From: Oasisia sp. SBJ-2009
Taxonomy: Eukaryota; Annelida; Polychaeta; Sabellida; Siboglinidae
Assembly: GCA_964017155.1 (NCBI GenBank)
Contig: OZ024858.1
Span: 29,115,687 to 29,179,686, forward strand
DNA: 64,000 nucleotides
Direction: 5' to 3'
Shown here piece after piece: positions 12,801-23,646 of this stretch. The translations under genes and the position numbers were made by a program. The notes beneath the pieces are model-generated. The model saw nothing but the letters and a program-made list of their open reading frames with translations. It ran no database searches and was not told the DNA's origin. Each line of letters begins with the position of its first letter. The first letter of the stretch is position 1.

Positions 12801-15800
12801 GCCAGTGCATTAGAACAGAGTTAAGATACGATGCATGTTGACTGAGAGTATGTGAATGCATAGATAAGGTTGGTTTGACGACAGTTTGCGCAGTATTTAG
12901 TACAGTTTTGACATGTGTAAGTACAGAGTCACATAGAACATGCAGTCAATGTTGCTGCCCGTCTCTTGTTGCAGGAAGCTTCTAGCTAAGGAGAGGTTTG
13001 TATGGCTAGTCTCCTCACCTCATGGTTGCTCTTAGTTTCACTTTCACTTCAACCACAGTCTCTTCTCTGTAACCACTCATTTCCTCCAACGAGCACAGTT
13101 GGTTTGTTATTGTGAAAACCAGTTATGTGTGTTTGTGAAAAAAAGCGAATCTGATTTGATCAACTGCCAGGGAGGGAACCGGCTTATTTGGCATTGAATG
13201 AGTTTGGCTTATTCCATGAATTGATGTGGGTAATTGTTGTCTGAGCGAATTCGTTTTCTGCTCAAAGTGTGGGTTTTTTGTGGGTGATAGGTGTTGTGGT
13301 GTTGCTCTTTTGTTTGCTTTATGTGTGTTGCCGAATGTTGGATTTATGGTTTTCTTATTTGTTTTGTGGCAATAGAATACATGTCCCCAAAGTTTGACTG
13401 AAGATTTCCAGGTATTATGAGCGTTGTTGTGCCTTTGGAGCCTAAACGGCATCAGTTCACGCGCCTTGTATCATAGCTACCTCAGTGTGGTGTATTGCAA
13501 ATACTTCCAATGTGTCGTGGTTGTGATGCTGGATTAATCAACAAACCTTCATAGGAAGACAAAGATAGCACATGCCACACAGCTAACCTGGTTCAGCTGC
13601 ATTTCTGCAGAATCCCACAAAGGATATAATGATTTGAGTTATTTTTAACATTGCGAATTCGAGCCTAGAACATAAATCTTAACCTGAGATACATAGAAAC
13701 ATGATACATACATCTATCTATGTGTTAAGTTCAAAAACAAAAAACATTTGAAAATTACTTCATATTTTTACTCTGTTTTTCTGTAATGTCGTTATTAGGG
13801 GGAACAAACCTTGGATGTAATGAACTATACATTTGCAGTAATTTTTCAAGTTTAAGCATACACAATTACACATGGTGATATAGCATCTGATCAACAATAC
13901 TGTTAATACTTAGTATTGTGGAACTATCTTTGTAACTGCTGTAGACTAAAGTTTGTGATTCATAGGTCTTGTGAGTTTTAGAACTTTTTATAGTTTGTTT
14001 GTTCTTACTGCTTAGTAGCATTTACGTCATGCAAATGTTTGTTTACATAATGGCCGTTTCATTCCTTATTTTTTTTCTTAAGTTTGAATGACTTTATTTT
14101 GATGACGATCACCCATGATTGTATTTGTGCTTACTTGTATCTGGTTCGTGAGTGAATGCAAATGTTCTCGGTCTCGGTCTGGTCTTGTATGTGTCATAGA
14201 TGAGGCTATTTGACCCTGTCATAAAATGTCCATTACAGCTACAGTACATAGGCTTAGTTTTTATTTTTGTAAACAGTACACAATTCTGCTCATAGCATAG
14301 ATCTGGACTTATTTGATAAATATATTTAGAATTTGTTCAGCCATGTCTACCATTTTTTTTTATCAAATGTTGGGAAACTTGGAGCAACTGGCATTCCTTC
14401 TCCAACCATTTGCAGGGTTTTCATCAGCCAACTTTGTCCCTCAAACATCTGTCACAGCTGTTGACTGCTGTGTTCCAGGTTATTACTGTCAGTTGTTTAC
14501 AAACTCCAACAACACAATTTGTATAATTATAAACTACTGTACACATATTTTCAATAAACAGTTGATTTTGCCTATGACATGTAGAAGCGAAATGAAGTGA
14601 AATTGTTTGTGGCTGAGTTGGTGCAATTGAACAAAATCCTTAGATTTCTCAATGGACTGACCAAGTCCCACCATTGAAGTACCAATGTTAAACTAGCATG
14701 TGTGGGTTGACACAAGTCCCACCACTGAAGTACCAATATTAAACTATCATGTGTGGGTTGACACAAGTCCCACCACTGAAGTACCAATATTAAACTATCA
14801 TGTGTGGGTTGACACAAGTCCCACCACTGAAGTACCAATATTAAACTATCATGTGTGGGTTGACACAAGTCCCACCTCTGAAGTACCAATGTTTAACTAT
14901 CATGTGTGGGTTGACCAAGTCCAACGACTGAAGTACCAACGTAATACTACCATAGTGTGTATTTGCACACTAACCAGTCTGTGCTGTTGAAGCAGTTTTC
15001 TAACTAATTAACGTGTGTGTGACCATTTACTGACTGTAGTGTACGTCTACTGGTGCTAGCTCCTGTATATACAGCTCTGCTAACGTTGTTGCGACTGAGA
15101 ACTAGGACACATTAGGACAGTTATTGACAATTATAAATGCATAGTTCGTCTGTTCAGTCAGAACAAAATATAGTATAGTTGGAGATAAAGAAATAAAAAC
15201 ACAACGAGAGACATTTAGACAGAGAAGACAACTTGTCAGGCGGTGAATGGTATTCACAGTTGATTGTGAGATAATGTAAAATACTTCCAGACAATTATGT
15301 TGCTGGTTTCAACGTCAGTCTGTGATCCCTGGGTAGCAAGACTGGGAATTAGTGAAGCCTGCTTCAATGCTGCTGCTTTATAATCTTGCTTGATTAGCAT
15401 CTGATAATTGGTGGCTGCAGTTGTGCATGATTGACACCTGTCCATCAAAATGTGGCCACCACATTTATTGACCGACACTTTCAAAACAAAGAACTTATTA
15501 GACCATGCGTTAGTTAGACAAAGCCTGTGGTATTTCAGTTCATGCATGTGTAGGCAATACTTTGACACACTTGGAGTGTTCAAAAAAGACATACTTGTTT
15601 TGAATGTTCACAACAATTCCTTCCTCGTAAGTTATCTTTTTACATATTTCAGAGTCAAATTCAGCCTTTTTCAGTGAAATTTCAGTAGCTTCTAGTTTTT
15701 TTCAATGCTCTGTAGGACGACTGTGTCACCATCTAATTGGTATGACAATGACAGCTACTGAAATGTCACCGAAGATGCGAGGGTAAATTTGATTGTGAAA

Positions 15801-16159
15801 CACGTAAAACTACAGACATACTTGAAAACAGCATTCTGATCGTGACTCTTCACTCAAATTCTTTACTCTACCAAATCACCTTTTATTCTGACATTCCTCA
15901 CAACTCACAAGATGATTTCCCCGTGAACGCCAGGGTTAAGAGTTTAAGGTGTGTCTTGTGCCACCTTAATGTGTAACAATGTACATAGTGTGTTACAATG
16001 TGTGTAGTGACGTTGTGTTCTGTCCGTAGGAGTGGTCGACTTGGACGTAGCAGCTACATGCACTCGACACTACGATCCAACATGGCGTCCCCCGGCAGTG
16101 ACGATGGCTCCACGGACGACGTCTCCGTCGACCCGGATGAGTCTGCCGCCAAGGAATAG
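805..16159 (+). CDS. MYH9/10/11-like: Myosin II heavy chain, non-muscle/smooth type, C-terminal rod (5' end outside window)
   Basis: Exons: 805-1062, 1543-1710, 3131-3243, 4255-4435, 5570-5782, 6488-6649, 7660-7877, 8691-8814, 9248-9456, 10272-10380, 10851-11047, 12975-12995, 16030-16159 (TAG stop). All are GT-AG and the phases join, giving 700 residues here. The product is a heptad coiled coil matching the end of the rod of animal non-muscle/smooth myosin II. Landmarks are [56 protein letters not shown] and [10 protein letters not shown]. The last exon encodes a short non-helical tailpiece rich in Ser and acidic residues. In this family such tailpieces carry heavy-chain phosphorylation sites that control filament assembly. 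The motor and neck exons lie upstream of the window. Exons are GC-rich against AT-rich introns. The non-muscle versus smooth assignment rests on rod similarity only. The orthologue among MYH9/10/11 cannot be decided, because the gene probably predates their split. Confidence 0.93.
1771..3155 (+). repeat. 46-bp minisatellite copied from a myosin acceptor junction
   Basis: About 30 tandem copies of a 46-bp unit. Each has roughly 25 bp identical to the start of the next exon (GTGGAGGACCTGAATGTGGA...) followed by 21 bp of intron ending TGCTGTGCAG. The real exon starts at 3131, at the last copy, and then continues as unique coding sequence. Nearly every copy keeps a usable-looking CAG acceptor. 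The array fills the whole intron from about 60 bases after the preceding donor at 1711. Confidence 0.95.
3244..4254 (+). other. Myosin intron without recognised content
   Basis: About 1 kb of AT-rich intron between the exons ending at 3243 and starting at 4255. The ACTAGT-rich stretch at 3855-3930 and again near 4145-4190 has no clear repeat structure. I see no coding homology here. Confidence 0.5.
4575..4725 (+). repeat. 20-bp degenerate minisatellite in a myosin intron
   Basis: About eight copies of a unit like GTTAACAGCAAAGGGGCAGG, with scattered substitutions. It lies about 140 bases past the donor at 4436 and does not contain the exon junction. Confidence 0.8.
4950..5569 (+). repeat. 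31-bp minisatellite copied from a myosin acceptor junction
   Basis: Twenty tandem copies of a 31-bp unit: GTGCATGACCTCAGTGTG followed by TTTGTCTATGCAG. The real exon begins at 5570 with GTGCATGAGCTGGAG. The first 11 bases of each unit are thus the exon start, and several copies keep the exact exon base (GTGCATGAGCT). Every copy ends in a TGCAG acceptor preceded by a T-rich tract. Confidence 0.95.
5890..6115 (+). repeat. AT-rich roughly 37-bp tandem repeat in a myosin intron
   Basis: About six degenerate copies of a unit containing TTTTAAAACGTTGAATTTAG and GATATTTATTGTAATAAA. It lies about 110 bases past the donor at 5783. It is not a copy of exon sequence. Confidence 0.8.
6315..6445 (+). repeat. 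Three-copy roughly 50-bp tandem repeat in a myosin intron
   Basis: Three degenerate copies containing GGCCAGTGTCATAACTACAT and a TGTGCTGCC core, just upstream of the exon starting at 6488. Confidence 0.7.
7020..7085 (+). repeat. CR1/L2-like retroposon 3' tail
   Basis: Contains AGCGCTTTGAGCATATTTGG and, a few bases on, TAGCGCTTTATAAATAA. The paired GCGC motifs ending in a TATAAATA tract are typical of 3' ends of CR1/L2-type LINEs and the SINEs that borrow them. Similar short tails lie at about 7590-7640, 35580-35620 and 36213-36262. No body sequence is recognisable next to any of them. Confidence 0.55.
7917..8262 (+). repeat. Roughly 345-bp duplicated intron segment, copy 1
   Basis: Nearly identical to 11548-11900 in a later intron of the same gene. 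It shares GTATTTACTGTTTTCAGAGC near the start, the block GTAATCAGCAGATGATTAAC, and CATTTCACGAGTAGACTGTT at the end. Differences are scattered substitutions and small indels. No terminal repeats or coding sequence are evident. It is either an unclassified short interspersed element or an intragenic duplication. Confidence 0.85.
11548..11900 (+). repeat. Roughly 345-bp duplicated intron segment, copy 2
   Basis: Second copy of the segment at 7917-8262, in the same orientation. It lies in the intron before the microexon at 12975. A further diverged partial copy of its end may follow at 11900-11960, where 'CATTTCAC..GTAGACT' recurs. Confidence 0.85.
12975..12995 (+). other. 21-nt cassette microexon of the myosin heavy chain
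   Basis: Acceptor TTGTTGCAG at 12966-12974, donor AG|GTTTGT at 12996. It enters and leaves in phase 2 and encodes (R)KLLAKER. Skipping it joins the exon ending at 11047 directly to the one starting at 16030 in frame, giving 693 instead of 700 residues in this window. The position, just before the non-helical tailpiece, would lengthen the rod by one heptad. Inclusion is inferred from splice sites and frame only. Confidence 0.7.
12996..16029 (+). other. Long last intron of the myosin gene
   Basis: 3-kb intron, mostly AT-rich. Apart from the 50-bp array at 14645-14945 I recognise no genes, transposon proteins or RNA genes. Confidence 0.5.
14645..14945 (+). repeat. Roughly 56-bp minisatellite inside the last myosin intron
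   Basis: Six copies containing GTGTGGGTTGACACAAGTCC, CACCACTGAAGTACCAATAT and TAAACTATCAT. The inner copies are almost identical and the outer ones diverged. It contains no exon sequence and sits far from both splice sites, unlike the junction arrays. Confidence 0.9.
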
Positions 16160-17545
16160 ACGGCCGGCCTCACAGACCCACTGACATCGCACTTGTGATA
16201 TATATCTACAGAATACGTGTTTAGTGTAGCCACAAACAAGCAGTAGCTCTAGAGGGTGCAGGGGAAGCTTTCATTTAGTATTAAGTCGTGTCGTGTCAAG
16301 CCACACCACACCAGCCATTGCCGTCAGCTGGCGGAATATTTTATACTTTTCTAATATTCATGTATATTCGTTACGCGAAAACCCCTCCACGGGAGACTGA
16401 CTGCGTGTAGTTTAAGGACGACACTTGTGTTGTTTCGTTTCGTTTCTTAAGGACACACCCGTGTGTCGCTGATTCGTCTTCAGGTGTAACACAGCTCGTT
16501 TGTGTTATCTTTGTGTTTTTGTTTTGTCTGTTGAATTAAGTCCAGCACACGTTTAACCGCAAAACTGTCATATGCTGCCGCCTGGAAACCTATGTGACGT
16601 CGACTTCTCCGACTGCATTTGAAAACTGTTGTTGATGCACTGGCTTAGACACGTGACATGCAATATTTGTAGTGTCACTATGGATTGCAGTAGAGAATGC
16701 TGTGATCCATGAATATCCATTGCCGTTAACGCAAGTACGCATATATAATTATAATTATGTCCATCTGAAGGACATCGCTGCTAAGAATATCCCTTGCAGT
16801 AAAGCTAGGAGTGGAGACAAGATCAACGCTGTCGAGGTGTCCAGGTAGTGTCTTATGTGTTTGGTAGAAGGGTCCATATTGTCAGGCATTACAAGTCACC
16901 AATAAGGAAGCTTATGTAGTCGATACGCATTTAGTTGAGAAGTCTCAATGACGTTTTCCGCAGACAAAAAGGATTACTGCCAATCTGCGGTCGCATTTGC
17001 TACATATTGCTTGCATGCACCCTCACACGTTATCATATAGAACACATTGAAATAAATAAGACAAATGCGAATACTGCACTGCATTTTCGAGACGAGAAAG
17101 ATTATAGCAGTTTTATTACTTCGCTGCAGCCACAGAAGGTGCTTTGTAAGATCTGTGTGTGGATTTAGCGTCTGGTTAGAGAGGTCGGAGAAGACTGAAT
17201 ACAGTGGAGGTGGTTCACTATTCCACGCATGAATATTAATATCATGCTTTATTTTGTACATGTCAAATGCATAAGCTTTGCGAGAAAAAAATGAAAGTGT
17301 AAACATGTTATTAATGCTTAGCTGAGCTTTTCTTCAAAGGTTATAATGACACTGATTTGTTACGTGCATGAATGAACGAAGGAAATATATATATCTTTTG
17401 TTATCTACAGAGCTGTTGCCATAGTAACGTGGAGCCCTGTTTAGCGTAATGATGCTTACTCTCAGTCTAATGTATTCTATTACTCACACTTACATGCAGT
17501 ATATTTGTTACATCATTCAAGTAATAAAGATAATCTTGGGTACTC
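16160..17545 (+). other. Myosin 3' UTR
   Basis: About 1.4 kb from the TAG stop to the first convincing polyadenylation signal. No open frame or repeat of note. The length is inferred from the signal at 17523. Confidence 0.6.
17523..17528 (+). terminator. Polyadenylation signal of the myosin gene
   Basis: AATAAA followed within about 20-40 bases by a T/GT-rich stretch (GGGTACTCTTTGTCTTC). It fits the end of the 3' UTR that starts at 16160. Confidence 0.65.
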
Positions 17546-17549
17546 TTTG

Positions 17550-18164
17550 TCTTCATTATTCTTCACGAGGGTGTTTCTGATTGCATGGGCTGGGCCCTAA
17601 TAAGGTTTTCTGGGTCAAATATGAATACGCTACATTTGTACACGTGCGCGAGCGCGCGTGCACACACACACACACACACATAGTACTGCAACCGTTATAG
17701 AGATATGTACGATCGCGATCACAAATAATTATAACCACCAAGATAACTTGGCTAGTTTGTTCCGAGAATTACTTGCGAACGTCGAGTTGACATCAGCTAA
17801 ACGTATAAAATGTGTTTTTGTTATGTCACAGGATTGTAACCAGACAACAGTCAAGCTAGTCATCTGGTGCTAATACTCGGTGACATTTAAAATAAACGGT
17901 GCATTATATATACAGATACATTAATGTGTGTATGTCCCTCACGCCTCCTGGGTCCGCCTACAGGTGTAAGTGGTGTACGTTGGCAGTGGACTGGAAAACC
18001 ATCGACAGTACCCGGCATACCCCGCACCCCACCCAATTTGAAAATCGGCTGTACCGATCGTCAAAATCAACCTTCATCCGACATAGTTCAGGCTCTGCTC
18101 CGTAGACGTTTAGTACTTAAGACAGTTTAACTGTTGATGTGAATAATATATTATACATAAAAAA
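17550..18164. other. Intergenic, myosin to MITE
   Basis: Holds a short (CA)n tract at about 17661-17680 next to a GCGC-rich run. No supported gene. Confidence 0.5.
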
Positions 18165-18950
18165 TTATGGCTTTAAAATTCTACTAGGTGGAATTAAGCC
18201 TGAGAGTCTCAGGCTAGACATAGCCTGACAGTCTCAGGCTATACAAACATGTTTTTTCACATGCATCTTTCCATTTGTAATGTGTTCTGGTGATGACACC
18301 TTTCAGACATACATGAATTAAATCAATCTTTTATTAAATACAGATGACACACCGATTATTGGTTTTATCATATGGTGTCACGTATACCGAGCGATAATGG
18401 GGAACATGTCATGTACGGCGTTGAATTCGCTTCAAACTTATAACTGTCAACAATGGATCAAATAGGTCAACACTGTGCATAATCTACACCTTTCGACGAT
18501 ATGAAGCATTTACGATGTGATGATAGAAGGATATAAATAGTGTATTTTTTAAGATGCAAAATACTAGGCTTTGACAGACGCCATCTTTAAAACTGGCGCG
18601 AATTTATATATTGTTGAAGGTCACACAAAAATTGATATCGCTATCCACTACGCTATCAAACAACATAAATATAATTGCTCTATGTGAAGTAGATTTTGCG
18701 ATATGGTGACAATTGTATTGACGACCGCCATCTTTAAACATGGCGGAAATTAATGTCGGAGGAGTCAAAGCATTTTATATTCGAAATTCGAGTCCCTTGA
18801 ACACACATATGCTTACCATAATTATTGCTCTGCCAAACGTATTTATTAAGATACGGGGATATTAAATTTGGCAGCCATTTTGAAAAATGGTTGTCGCCAC
18901 GCTATGCCCAGTTTTTGACAATTCCACCTAGTAGACTTTTAAAGCCGTAA
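18165..18950. mobile_element. MITE-like element with inverted terminal repeats
   Basis: The left end reads TTATGGCTTTAAAATTCTAC followed by TAGGTGGAATT. The right end is its reverse complement (AATTCCACCTAGTAGACTTT then TAAAGCCGTAA), with two or three mismatches over about 31 bp. The element is about 785 bp and has no long open frame. Inside are three variants of a GCCATCTTTAAA / TGGCG module at about 18580, 18727 and 18870. The target duplication is not clear; the ends read TTA...TAA, so the TSD may be only 2-4 bp. It is therefore non-autonomous; the superfamily cannot be set. Confidence 0.75.
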
Positions 18951-19079
18951 TATTATTCAATTCAACCGTCAGGCTTTCTTAAGTATGAAATGTCTACCAG
19001 TCTATAGGGCAGAACCAGGACTAACATACGAAGTTGGTCTTGGCTGTGGTATACGAGTCTAACCTGAGAGTGAAGCAGC

Positions 19080-19790
19080 AGATTTCGAACACCGAAAATG
19101 TTATTACCAGATCAGAAACACTGTGCGACTTCCCCCACATCTGACTCATGAATCGTGCAACAAAACACTTATTTATGCACTTGTGACGCTTAGACTATGC
19201 TAACTCTTTCAAACAGTTGTGCCGCTCGCCTAATTACTCGCACGAAGAAATACGAACATATCACTCCCTTGCTGCTGAGGTTACGCTGGTACCCGCTCAT
19301 TCGAGACCAACCATCAAAGTGCTGCTGTTTACGAACTATACATTGAATGGACTAGCGCCGAACTACCTTAGTGAATTAATAAGCTATACTGACCGACGGT
19401 GATCACCGTTTTGCGGTCTGCCCGGCTTACTATGGAACAATTTGCTTCCTACGCCCAGGACAGCCACACCAGTACAAATGCATAAAACACTTCCGAACAT
19501 CACCTGTTTAAAAAAATGTGCCTTCTTTTGAAAAGTTCATTTTTACTAAGCTTTTTTGCACTTATACTTATAGATATCTTGCTTAAATTATTGTATCTGA
19601 AGTATTTATTTAAAGAAGGTCCTAATATATGTATTTGCTGAAATAATTTGTTCCTAATGATATAGATTTGTAATTGTTTTAATAACTATATTTTAAATTA
19701 TATTTGTATGCGTTAACTTCTTACTTAGAACTAAAGCGCCCGAAAGCAACTTTCAATTGATCGGACGCTATTTATACACTCATAATTCAT
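19080..19790 (+). mobile_element. Decayed CR1/L2-type LINE 3' end
   Basis: Broken frames retain the C-terminal part of a LINE reverse transcriptase protein. They include SPNYSHEEIRTYHSLAAEV, NYTLNGLAPNYLSELISY and LLWNNLLPTPRT, echoing the family pattern 'T.K.LHGLAP.YL.ELI' and 'LWN.LP'. A tail with AAAGCGCCCGAAAGC...GGACGCTATTTATACA follows at about 19733-19780. It resembles the GCGC hairpin typical of CR1/L2 3' ends. Stops and frameshifts show it is dead. Confidence 0.75.
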
Positions 19791-20079
19791 TGTAAAACTT
19801 GCCATGTTTACCTGTTCGTAAGAAAAAGAAATGATAAACGAAGAGACCGTTTCAGAACACGTATGAATAATATTTAGAGTATAACGAAGCTTGTTCTGTC
19901 CTGAGCCTAGGGAAATAGACACTGAGTCGGAACCGCTGGGTTGGCTGTAGGAGCGCCCAGTGTCACATTAAACCTGTCTCAATAGGCCTGCGTAAAAAAC
20001 ATTTCACTGTTGGTGACAACGTCAACAATCACCTCGGCAGATGCTGGTGACTTATACTTTTGTTTGACGCGCGTGCGTG

Positions 20080-20124
<45 letters not shown>

Positions 20125-20165
20125 GTGCGTGTGTGCGTGTGTGCGTGCGTGCGTGTGTGTGTGAG
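20080..20165. repeat. (TG)n / GTGTGC microsatellite
   Basis: About 85 bases of TG dinucleotides drifting into GTGTGCGTGTGC units, roughly 390 bases upstream of the homeobox start codon. Confidence 0.95.
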
Positions 20166-20554
20166 CGAAAGAGAGAGAGTTAGACTCACATATACAATCA
20201 CACGCACACATGCACGCACGGTCCAGCGTGATCCTACTCAGTGCTCAACGCTAGGGTGATACTTTGCTCCCTGGCGCCGGCGAGCCAGACCCAGTGCGGC
20301 AGTGACACGGCAGCGTATTGACGGAGCAGTGGCTTCCTTCAGCCGGAGACCAGCCGCAGTAGACTGGCGTTGGCTTCCACCGCCTTCTTGGCCTCACTTC
20401 ACGAACCCAGTTAACACCGGTAACCAAGTTACTCGCGAACTGTCTCCAGTCCTGGCACCTCGCAAACACTCCACCGATACGATGATTTCAACAAACTACA
20501 TCTATCTGCGTGTGCCATCGCGCCAGTGCAGACGTCCACGAAAGATCTTAGGCC

Positions 20555-23500
20555 ATGTCCATCCAGTCAACAACTGACCAGTGTCCGCAGGTGGACGACA
20601 GATACCGGTGTGACGTCCTCGCGGTGATAGCCCAGCACGCGGCTGTCAGACTCAACACGCTGTGTGCACTCGACCCGGCCTCTCCGTGGCGGGATGTCCG
20701 GCAGACCACACAAGCGGTTACGGCCGGTGAGACTTGGTTGTCTTGCCTGACGGACTCGCCACCCGGCCGAGCAGTCCGTAGGCCCGAGGTGGCTGCTAGT
20801 AGCGCGAAAGGTATGCATTAATCATAATAATTTGTGCGTGTGTAAAAGACGTTATCTGATGTAACAGTAATTGTGAATATACAATTCGTGAATATGTAGA
20901 CATGTCATCAAATTATAGACCTACTCATTTTCCAATTCGCACAGGTGACACAAATAGGACAAATACCCCTCTCCCCCCCACACACCGAATTGTTAAACAT
21001 GTTGTATCCCAGCGAGTCGTGTCCAAAGACTCGTGAATAGAGTGAATCCAAAGTCAAATAATATTGCGCAAACGCACCGTGCGCATCATGAAAAATGTCT
21101 TAATATAACAATGACGGCACATCTACTTCATTTATTTACAAAATGGCCACGTCACATTTTTTATGAAAGCTTATTCTCTCCCCGTCAAACTGAGCTACGG
21201 TGTGCCGCTGTTACCTGCTAAGCTAATAAGGGTGACATGACGGATGACTATTCGATTTTTTTGTAGAAAGCTGCGAACGACATAATGTTACAATTACTGC
21301 ATCTTGTTCAGTTCTACAAAATTAATATTTTATTACTCTGAAAGAATAATTTATCCCTCCCCACAACGAGGTATGACGTGGAGCTGCCAGGTCGTCGAGT
21401 GATAATCAAACAGTCTCACTAAGGTGTCACTCTCCTGTGATCGGTGTTTGAAATTGCGCCACCCTGCAAACATTATACAATATCAATCGTAGGGTACACC
21501 TAAGATACACCTTTAGAAATTAAAAAGCGTGGTATCTCCCTGTAAATACTGGCTACGCCAACGCGTTATCGAGTGAGTTAAAATGAATGTCAAACAAGGT
21601 CTCCATTGAATGATTAATGTTTAAACTGCGCCATCTCTCCAAAATGATATGAATGTCATGTTATGCGTGTAGAGTGGTGTGTATAAGTATATGAAGGGAA
21701 GTTTGCCCCGAGATGAACGTTACAACTTACCCCGACATCGTCTTGTCTTGTCTTGTCTTGTCTTGTCTTGTCTTGTCTTGTCTTGTCTTGTCTTGTCTTG
21801 TCTTGTCTTGTCTTGTCTTGTCTTGTCTTGTCTTGTCTTGTCTTGTCTTGTCTTGTCTTGTCTTGTCTTGTCTTGTCTTGTCTTGTCTTGTCTTGTCTTG
21901 TCTTGTCTTGTCTTGTCTTGTCTTGTCTTGTCTTGTCTTGTCTTGTCTTGTCTTGTCTTGTCTTGTCTTGTCTTGTAGGTGTACTGGCCAACACTCCTGG
22001 TGGAGTCAAACGGTCAGGGTTGGGTGCGCATGCTGTTGAGTTTTTAGTCGTGTATTAAAGCTTGTTTGAAATGTTGTGGTTTAGAAATATTAACTATTGC
22101 ATCTGACAGGGAATTCCAGTCTCTTATTGTTCTAGGGAAATATGAATATTTATAGCAGTTCTTGCTGGCATGGATGGTGTTGAAAGCTTTATTGTTTAAA
22201 TGTCTTGATAGGCACAAAACTCGAAATTGTCAAAAACACACTTCAATTTTTGTAATGGTTTATGTAAGATGTACAATACTATACTAATAACAATATCTAT
22301 CAACGAAAAAGCAGAAAACACGCTTAACTTTTAGGTATAGAGTAAGTCAAAAATAGTATTTTTTCTTTAAAATGGCGCAACTCTGGCGTGACGACGGATT
22401 CACGTGATATTACACGTGGCGTGCTCAAATCAATGGTGAGTATACTGTCGCCTTGGTGATTAATTAGCAGTTTTCCTGCAAGTCCTCTGTTACAACTTAC
22501 GCGTGTTGCAACTAGCCCCGGTCTCCCCGTATGCAGTTTTGACGAGTTCGATATTCAGTTTAGACGTGTATCTGTTTAAAGGCTAGGCTCCTAGATGTTG
22601 CCCAACTTCGAATCACGTCGAACGAACGTTTTGTTCAATTATTGAATCAAAAGTGGTACTGCGTTCAGGAATGTCACGTATCAATCCTATTCATAGCGGA
22701 CAACGAAGAAGAAGACTGCTACCCATAACTGTCATATTTAACCATGGACTGCACGTTTTAGGTTAGTTTTTGATCTATTTATTTATGTATATGTTTACTA
22801 ATTAATGTATTTAGTGTTTTAGCCAACAATAATCTTTTTAGGCTTAATCATATATTAATTTTATAACTTATTTGCATTGTCTATATTATGTATTTTATTA
22901 ACTTATTGATTGATTGTATTCGTCCGTGTACAACACTACAGGATAGTGAATTTTCACTTTTAAGCAGTATCAAATTGAAGACTTTATCAGTTCCCACTGT
23001 AGTGTCCGACAAAGCCCCGCCCAGCAGTGACGTCACTGTCCAAGTTCCGTCCAGCCCGACCGTTCTGTGGGAGAGCAGAGCCTCGAGACCGGACTACTCG
23101 ACCGACCAGTGGCGGACCCTCCGGGGCGCCTTCGACCAGAGTGCCTACTGCAGTCGCCTCGACCGACAGCGACTGGTTCATAGTCTCGACCTGTCGCCCG
23201 CAGACGTACAGGTACACGTGGCGTCGATTCCTGATATTTTAATATTTGTATTTAAGTACTGTAATGATCCATAGTATTTATTACCAATTCATTAAGAGCG
23301 CATAGAAGTGCGCACGCGTGTGTGTATGTGTGTGTCCTTGTTTTGCTAAGTGCGGTGATCTATCTTTTTTAATTTAAATACATTAATTAATTAATTAGCA
23401 CATACAACTTAAGGAAATACTTGAAGCGACTGTGTGGTTAAACAGTTAGCCACTTCATATGGTAATATAACTATCCCCACCTTTACCAGTATAATCAAGT

Positions 23501-23646
23501 TTCAACCATCCGCATACAACCACACTTGGTTCCAGAGATGGTTCAAGAACGCGAGACGCCGAGAAAGACGCCAGGCGGCGCGACTGCAGCAGTACTTCAA
23601 CAGCGAGCAAAACGCCAGATACCGCGAGACGGACGATGCACTGTGA
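20555..23646 (+). CDS. Divergent homeobox transcription factor, Lys50 type
   Basis: Exons 20555-20810, 23003-23211 and 23536-23646 (TGA) join in frame to 191 aa. The homeodomain spans about residues 110-169. If W157 is homeodomain position 48, it carries R5, L16, F20, Y25, L40, V45, W48, F49, N51 and R53, the residues that define the fold and DNA contacts. Position 50 is Lys, the specificity residue shared with Bicoid/Gsc/Otx-type proteins; position 52 is an unusual Ala. The second intron falls between positions 46 and 47, the common intron site of paired-class homeobox genes. The N-terminal half has no recognisable domain and no TALE insertion. The first start codon is uncertain: the ATG at 20555 was chosen because it opens the frame that splices correctly. 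No orthologue is recognised; it may be a lineage-specific PRD-class gene. The stop codon lies inside the first unit of a 40-bp array. Confidence 0.8.
21741..21976. repeat. (TCTTG)n pentanucleotide microsatellite
   Basis: About 47 uninterrupted TCTTG units in homeobox intron 1. Because 5 is not a multiple of 3 it opens all frames as VLSCL-type pseudo-proteins, which are not genes. Confidence 0.98.
22040..22200 (-). mobile_element. LINE C-terminal fragment
   Basis: On the minus strand the frame reads SYFPRTIRDWNSLSDAIVN and ends in a stop near 22045. This matches the 'R..R.WN.LP..IV' end of jockey/CR1-group LINE ORF2 proteins. Only about 45 codons remain, in the first homeobox intron. Confidence 0.65.

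Noticed and set aside
21679..22058. VLSCLVLSC / TRQDK long frames
   Set aside because: Produced by the TCTTG pentanucleotide microsatellite.
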